Shown here: piece after piece, positions 51,101-60,100 of the stretch | Layout of the letters: each line of letters opens with the position of its first letter | Numbering within the stretch: position 1 is the stretch's first letter | NCBI GenBank assembly: GCA_964247055.1 | Contig: OZ176057.1 | Location: forward strand, 5,952,001-6,016,000 | DNA length: 64,000 nt | Direction of reading: 5' to 3' | Source of the DNA: Paragordius varius | Lineage: Eukaryota; Nematomorpha | The notes under the pieces: generated by a model | The model's database searches: none | What the model was told of the DNA's origin: nothing | Seen by the model: only the letters and a program-made list of their open reading frames with translations | Position numbers and translations under genes: made by a program

Positions 51101-54094
51101 TTAATTACGTAAAAATTTCTTTTTTATTGAAAAGATAAAAATTATATAGGTATTATATAATCTTGAAAAACATATAATTAATTTATTTTAGGGAGAATTT
51201 GAATTGTTTAAGGGTGAATTTGAATTGTTTAAGGGGGAATTTGAATTGTTCAAGGGGGAATTTGAATTGTTCAAGGATGAATTCGAATTGTTCAAGGATA
51301 AATTTGAATTGTTCAAGGGGGTGAATTTGAATTGTTCAAGGGTGAATTTGAATTGTAAATGGTATTTATATATTTATTCTAAGGAAATTTATTGTGTTTT
51401 AATCACTATAAAACAGTGGAAAATACAAACATATTATATAGAAATTTTTTTGTAATTCTACCCAACTGGATATAGATTTATATAGGAATTTTTAAAGATA
51501 ACCAATTATTAAAGCTATTTTAACTATTTTTATTTTTAATTCCTCTTATATATATTTAGGCACTATTCGAAACATTTGACACATGTATAAAAGTTGGTAA
51601 TCAAGAACCACAAAAAAATCTAAATCAAGATTATTACAGTGCTATTGAAAATTATGGAATAAGTCTGAAATTATATTCTTCGATAATCCCAAATACTAAA
51701 GCTGCTTATATCAATTCATCATTGAAACAATCAAAACAAAGTTATGAATATTTCCCAGAGGGTGAGTATTTCAGTAAAAAAAGAAAATTCATTTTTTTTG
51801 TTTAAAATATAACCTCATACTTTTTATAACTTGACTTTTTTAATTATAACTCATTGTTTTAAGTTTCAAAGTATAAGAAATTTATAATATAATTTGTGAT
51901 TCACAGTAAAAATTAATGAAAATTTATTTTTTGTTTAAAAGATAACCCCATACTTTTTATAACTTGAATTTCTTGATTATAACTCATTGTTTTAAACATT
52001 AAAGTTATAAAAATTTATAATATAATTTGTGATATACAGTAAAAATTAAAGAAATTTTTCTAAAAAATAACCCCATACTTTTTATAACTTGATTTTTTTA
52101 ATTAAACTCATTGTTTTAAACTTCTAAGTATAAGAAATTTATAATATAATTTGTGATTTACAGTAAAAATTAAAGAAAATTCATTTTTTCTTCTAAAAGA
52201 TAACCCCATACTTTTTAAAACTTGACTTTTTTAATTATAACTCATTGTTTTAAATTTCCAAGTATAAAAAATTTATAATATAATTTGTGATTTACAGTAA
52301 AAATTAAAGAAAATTTATTTTGTCCAAAAGATAACCCCAACTTGACTTTTTTATTATAACTCACTGTTTTAAACTTCAAAGTGTTAGAAATTTATTATAA
52401 CAATTATAATAATCCAACCAGAATATATCCAAGGGGGTTATTTTTGTGGTTTACAGTAAAATTAAAGAAATTTTTTTTTAAAAGTTAACTCCATACTTTT
52501 TATAACTTGAGTTTAATACACTGTTTTAAGTTTCAAAGAATATAGAGATGTATCTTGGAAACACAATCAATTAATTATATTTTACAATTGTTTATATAGC
52601 TTTTTATAGAAAAATTAATGTAGTTTAAAAAAGTATGGTTGGTTTATTTTAATATTTTATATCCGTATTTCAATTTTTAATTCAATTTTAGATTTGAATA
52701 ACCCTTTATTTTCGTCAAAAATATCAACTCAAAACTTGCATAAAACAGAATCAAAAGAAATGTCTCAAAATTACAAAAATAATTCCATAATTCAAAATTC
52801 TCCCCCCTTACCATTATTAATATCGAATAAGATGAATTTTTCAAACAATATTAATGATAATATTAATAAAAAAAGTTCTGAAACTCATTCTAAAATGTCA
52901 CCTAATAGTATAGAAAAAGAAATATTAATTCCACAATTATTGAATGTTGAATGGTTAGACAATAGTAATAGCAATAATTATAATACACGCATTGTAACAT
53001 TCACAAAACATATCAATGAACCTATGGTAAAATTGTTAAAATTATTAAATAAAAAAAGTTTATTTTTTAAAGTTTTGATATAAGAAATTTAAATTTATTA
53101 CAAATTCACTTTATAAACTTAAATAGGTTTTTTTTTAACTTAAAAGCTATATTTTTTGCCTTTTATGCTTTTTATTTTTTAGTAGTTTTGAATTTTAGTT
53201 TTGAAGTTAAAATTTAATTTTTGAAACTTAAAATCGCTATATTTTTTGCCCTTTAAGTTTATTTTAAGTATTATAGTTTTAAAATATTGTTTTTAAGTAA
53301 GAATTTGATTTCTTTTTTTCTATTTTGCCCTTTTAAGCTACTTTTTATGGAAAAAATTAATTTTAAACATAATTTGAAAAGATTTTAGAATAACTTTAAC
53401 AAAATATATCAATGAACCGATTGTAAGCTTTTTATATTTAATAAATTGTGAAAATTTTTAAATTATTTTGGCTTTTTTTTAAAATTTTAGTTTTAAAGTA
53501 AGATCTTAATTTAAAATTTCGTATAAGGTTTGTTTTTCTCTAAGGAATCGCAATATTTTTGCTCTTTTGAGTTTTTTCAAATTTATCATATATAAATGTT
53601 TAACATTATTTTTTTTTAGATTTAAACCTCAAAAGCTAATATATTTATATAAAAATATATGATGCTTATTATTTTTAGAGATGTATAAAATAAATGTATA
53701 GAAATATTTTTTTAAACTATTTAATTTGTGTATAAATATTAAATATTAGTTGGCTATTTAAAAAAATTCTTTTCAAAACTTAGCAAGGCACAATGTATTA
53801 ATATATATATTATAGTAAAAATTTAAATTATACGGACAAAACGTAAAAATATAAAGACAAATTTTTTAATTAAGATAATAAAATCTTATTTATTTTTATT
53901 AAAATAATTAAATTACAATAGAATTTTAATAATTTGCTTTTATTAATTTATATCTTTATTTCCTACTTTATAGTTTGAAACAATGAGTTATATTGAAATC
54001 ATAAATCTAGATTTAAAAAGTATGGTTGGTTGTCTTTTAGAAAAAATATGGTTGTCTTTATATTTTTACGTTTTGTCCATAATTTCAATTTTTT

Positions 54095-54129
<35 letters not shown>

Positions 54130-57100
54130 CTATGCCTATTTGGTATTTTTTTTATTAATAAAGATGTATAATTAAGAATAGATTTTTTTTATTTTAAATT
54201 ATCTTTATTTTAATTATTATGTTTTATATATAATTTACTATAATTTTCAAAAAAAAAGTTTTAAAATTATTTTTGTTATATGATTTATTTTAATTTTTAA
54301 CTTTTATTTTATTTTTTATGTTTTTATATATAATTTATTATAATCTTTTAAATTTTTTTTAAAATTATTTTTGGTGTATGATTTATTTTAATATATATAA
54401 TTATTAAAATTTTAAATTTTTCAAAAAAAATTGTTATATGATTTATTTTAAAGTTTAAACATTTTTAATTATTCTAATATGATTTTATATATCTAATTTT
54501 TTATAATTATTTAGTTATAAGATTTATTTTAAATATTTAATTTTTATTAAAAAATTTTTAAATTTTTATTAAATATTTTATTTAAATTTCAAATTTTATA
54601 TATTTTTTAGGGAATAACTCTAAAATTAAATGAAGAAAATGTTTGCGTTGTTGCCAGAATTTTGTATGGCGGATTAGCTCATACTTTAAGTAAGAAAAAA
54701 AAAATTTTTTTAATTTTTTACATTTTTAATTTTAAATTTAAATATATTTTTAAAACAAAAAAAATTAATTTTTTTATTTTATCAAAAAAATTATTTTATT
54801 TTAACATTTTTAATTTTAAGTTTAAAAAAAATTATATTTTACAAATTTTAAGTTTAAAAAAAATATTTTATTATTTGCATTTTTAATTTTAAGTTTAAAA
54901 AAATAATATTTTTTCATTTTTAATTTTAAAAAAATTATATTTTTAACACATGTTTAAAAAAAATTATATTTTTAACACACAAAAAAATGTTTTTTAAAAT
55001 TAATATATATATAAAATTAGTTATTATTTTTAGAAACAAATTAAATAATTAAAACTCCATGATATTTTATTTGCACTTAATTTTATTAAATATTTTTTCC
55101 GTTATAAAAAGCACTTTTCTATAATTTTAGTTTATTATTACTCTAAAAAATTTGTTTTAATAAATTATTACATTATATATATATATATATATTATTTTTA
55201 GAATACAATATTCATAATATTGTATATATACCTTATACGTACAATTTAAATTCACCCTAAAATAAATTAATATTATCCACCTATATCCTTTTATATATTT
55301 AAACTATTAAACTTTGTTTAAAAATAATATAATACTGAAAATATAATAAACTCTGCGTTATAAAAATATATTTTATATTAATGATAGGTTATATTATATT
55401 AGCTGCCTGAAAACACATGAATTTATTTTTAAGGGTGGTGAATTCCTTGGCAAAAAAATTTAAAATCAAAATTAAACTTATTTTTAGAGATTTTTCTAAA
55501 CCCTTCCTTTTAGAAAAAAATATATAAATTAAAACAAATACTCATTATTTACTAAATTAAAAATTAAACCAAAAAAGTCATTTTTTTTAATTTTCCAAGA
55601 GTTTACACAGTACAGATATATCTTGAATCAAAAATTTTCATTATTTATAAATCATCATCTTAAAATTATAAATTAAAATCCAAAAAAATTTACAAATCAA
55701 ATATTTTAACTTCCTTTTAGAAAAAAATATATAAATTAAAATAAAAAATTATAATTTGCTATTCTTTAAATTAAAAAATAAACCAAAAAAAAATTTTTTC
55801 TTAATAAATTTTCAAAAAAATATATCATTTTTATTTTACACTTTCTTAGATCTTTTACACTCAAATTATATTTTTCCTACAGTTTACTCAGTACAGAAAT
55901 ATCTTGAATATTAAAAATACTTACATTTACTAAAATCTTAAAATATAAAAATTAAACTCTAAATTTATCATTTTTATAACTTTTTCCATAGATCTTCAAA
56001 ATATATAAATTAATGGAAAAAATTTTAATAAATAATCTTAAAACCATAAATTAAACCAAAAAATTTTTCAAATCAAACATTTTAATTTACAACAAAATTT
56101 ATGAATTTTTTTACACTTTCTTTGATCTTTTACACAAGGGTGACCTTTATTTTTTCCCATAGATCTTTCTAAACCCTTTCTTTTAGAACAAAATATTAAA
56201 AATTTAACTAAAAAAATTTTCATTTTTTTTAATTTACAAAAAAAATTTATTTTTTTACTTTGCAAAGGAATTTCTCATTACATACAGAAATATCCAAAAA
56301 ATTAGATCAAAATTTATCATTATTTACTATGCTTAAAATTAAAAATTAAACCAAAAAAATTTATCATTTTTACCTTTTTTCATAGATCTTTAAAATATAT
56401 AAATTAAAGCAATTCATTATTTACTAATTCAATTAAACCAAAAAATTATTTTGTTTTATAAATCTTAAAAATATAAATTAAACCAAAAAAATTTTCATTT
56501 TTTTACTTTACAAAGGAATTTATAAAATCATTAATATTACTTTCTTTTTCTCCCCATAGATCTTTCTAAACCATTCCTTTTTTAAAAAATATATAAATTA
56601 AAGCAAAATTTAAATAAATAATCTTAAAAAAAATTTTAATCAAATATTTTACTTTACAAAAAAATTTATAAATCAAACTTATTACTTTTTTAAATTACAA
56701 AAAAATTTAATCAAACTTATATTACACTTTCTTAGATCTTTTACACGAGGGTGATCTGATTGTCGAAATCAATGGTTGCGACGTTTATAATTATAAAATA
56801 ACCAAAAAAAAGTTTAAAATCAAATTTAAAGTATTCATTATTTACTAATATTAAAAATTTAACCAAAAAAATAATTTAATTTACAAAAAAAATTTAATAA
56901 ATTAAAGACATTCATTATTTATTCTTAAAATATAAATTAAAAAAAATTTAATTTTTAAAATTACAAAAAAATTTATAAAATCAAATATTTTTTCTTAGAT
57001 CTTTTACACGAGGGTGACCTAATTGTCGAAATCAATGGTTGCGATGTTAGTGATCAAAATGTGCAAACGCTGCAATGTCTTTTAAGTCAAGCCCATGGAC

Positions 57101-60100
57101 GAGTTCAACTCAAACTCATTTCAAATTTATTCGCCCCTCAACAAAATTTTTATTACAGTAAAAATTCAAATTTCTTTTTTCTTTTATATTTATGATAAAA
57201 TTTAGTTTAAAATTATATAAAGACGATATTTTTGAATAAGAAAACAAACTCATAATATAATAGTAAAAACTGAAATATACTATGAACGTTAAAATATAAA
57301 AATTTCAAAAAAAAATCCTTTTATACTAATGACTAAATCATAATTCAAAATTATAAAGACGACTTTTTTGAATAAGAAAACAACTTCATAATATAACAGA
57401 AAAAACTGAAATTATACTATGGACAAAACGATAATATATAAAAATTGAAATTTATTCTTTATACTAATGACCAAAATCATAGTTTAAAAATATAAAGACG
57501 ACTTTTTCTAATAAGAAAACAACCTGATATTACAGTAAAAACTGAATACTATTGTCAAAACGTAGATTAAAATATAAAGACAAATCTTTTTTTCAAAAGA
57601 CAACCCCATACTTGTTTTAGACTACATTTTTGAAAATATAACTTATTGTTTCAAATTGCATATTACAGAAATGATATCTATATTGGTGATAGAATTACAG
57701 TAAAAATCTCAAAAAATGGTTTCTTAATACTGATGAAAATGCTTAGTTTAAAATTATAAAGACAACAATTTTAAATAAGAAAACAACCTCATAAAACAGT
57801 AAAAACTGAAATTATACTATGGACAAAACGTTAAAATATAAGGACAAATCTTTTTTTTCAAAAGACAACCCCATATACTTGTTTAAAAATATAACTTATT
57901 GTTTCAATTGCATATTACAGAAATGATATCTATATTGGTGACACAATAAATTATATATATGAGAAAAATTAAGGTTTTTAAAAAGTATGGGGTTGTCTTT
58001 TAGATAAAAATATTTGTCTTTATATGTTTACTACGTTTTGTCCGTAGTATAATTTCAGTTTTTACTGTAATTATTTTAACCTTAATATATATAATTAGGA
58101 TTGTAAAATATATATATATATATATATATATATTTTGTATAAATGTTTTAGAGATTTGAATTTAAGGATGTATTTATAACATTTTAGGGTAAATTTGAAT
58201 TGTTCAAGAGTGAATTTGATATATTTTAGGAGAGTTTGATTATTTTAGGGTAATTTGAATTTTTTAAAGGTGAATTCGAATTGTTCAAGAATGAATTTGA
58301 ATTGTAAATGTATAGTTTATATGTGTTAATTGATTTGTTTATAGGAAAAAAAAGGTTGAAATATAAATAATTATGATGGTTTTTGTTAAGAAATATAGGG
58401 GTAGTATTTTTATTCTGTTTTTGAAATTTAATTGAATTTCCTATAATTTATATCAAATTTTTTTTTATAAATTTTGGTAAAATTTTGAACAATATACCTA
58501 ATGTATAAGTAATCTTAATTACAAATTTATATAATAAGAAGTTATAAAATTGGACAAAATAGTTATATAATAAATTTAAAATCTAAATATTAATTTTTAA
58601 AAAAATTAAATTTTTTACTCTTACTTTTAATATAACCTATTTACTTAAAATTCAACGTAAAAAAATGAAAAGTAATTTTTATCATTAATTTTTATCCTTA
58701 TATGTTATTCTACAAATAAATATTGAAATTTTTTTAGTTTAAATTTTTTATAACCATATCTCTGAATACTGAATTATTGTACGTCCTTAGTTTATTCTTT
58801 ATAAGAATATATTTTCCATGTCAAAATTGAAATTGATTTTTTAAATAACATGTCTTATAAAATATATTTATATAATAATTTTAGCAATAAAAAAATATTA
58901 TTTAATATATCTTAATTTTTATATAGTTAGACCCTCAAGTCCTATAACGCCTATAACTCAACATTCCATAGGTATATATATATATATATATATATATTTT
59001 TTGAATTTATTAATAATTAAAAATTAATAATTTTTAAAATATTTTTTAATATAGTTTGAAAAATAAATAATGTACAAAACGTAACAATATAAAAACAAAT
59101 ACTTTTTAAAAGGCAACCTAATTTTCAAAACCTTAATTTTTCCTATTAAAGTCATTTAATGATTCATCTATATGTACTTTAGAGTTAATAATGAGTTATT
59201 TTATTTAAAAAATATTTAGATTTATAAAAAGTATGTATGGTTAATTGGTTGTTTTTTATAAAAAAATTTGTCTTTTAATTTTCACGTTTTGTCCGTATTA
59301 AGTTTTACTGTTAAAATTTTTTTTATGTGAAAAAAAACAAATTCCGATTCTAGAGTTATTCGATAATTTAAAAATAAATAATTTAGAAATTTATAATTAA
59401 ATTTAACTTATATATGTATATATTACAGTTCAAATTCACCCTAAAAATAAATTGTGTGTTTTTGAACTAATATAACTCATTATTAAGAAATATATCTTTA
59501 TGGCATAATTTATTATTTTTCAATATTATTTTAATTTAAAACAAAAATTCATTTTTCAAAAATATAGGTAATTTTTAATCCTAAAAACACATAATTATTT
59601 TAGGTTAAATTTGAATTGTAAATGTTATATATATTGTTGAAAAAAGGAATTAATATTTTAGATTAAATATAATATATTTTATTTGATTTTTTATTAACTA
59701 TTCAGAACCCAGGAAAGATGGCAATTTTCAAGAAAAATCAACGCAAGATAATTTAGAAAATTTTCAATTTGAACGCCATAATGTACTTAGTGATGTAAGT
59801 TTTTGATTATTATAAGCTTTTTTAAAAAAAATTATAAAAAAAATCATTTTTTAAAAAGTAGTAATTAATTAATTTATATTTTTTGATATCTTTTGTTTTA
59901 TATTTAATTGTTTTTTGTAATATTTGTTAAATGAAATAATGGAATTCAATTTATAGGTTTTTATATCTATATTTATAATTTAAAATTTTGTTTTATATTT
60001 AATTCTTTTTTATTGTTATATTTATTGAATACTAAAGAAAATAATGGAATTCATTAAATTATAGATTTTTATTTCTATTTTTATATTAAAATTTATCATT

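Noticed and set aside
51204-51455. 83-codon ORF with ELFKGEF heptads
   Set aside because: It is the 21-bp minisatellite arm of a family B fold-back element read in frame.
54662-54886. 74-codon ORF rich in F, K and N
   Set aside because: Only its first codons belong to CASK exon 16; the remainder is low-complexity intron after a GTAAGA donor.
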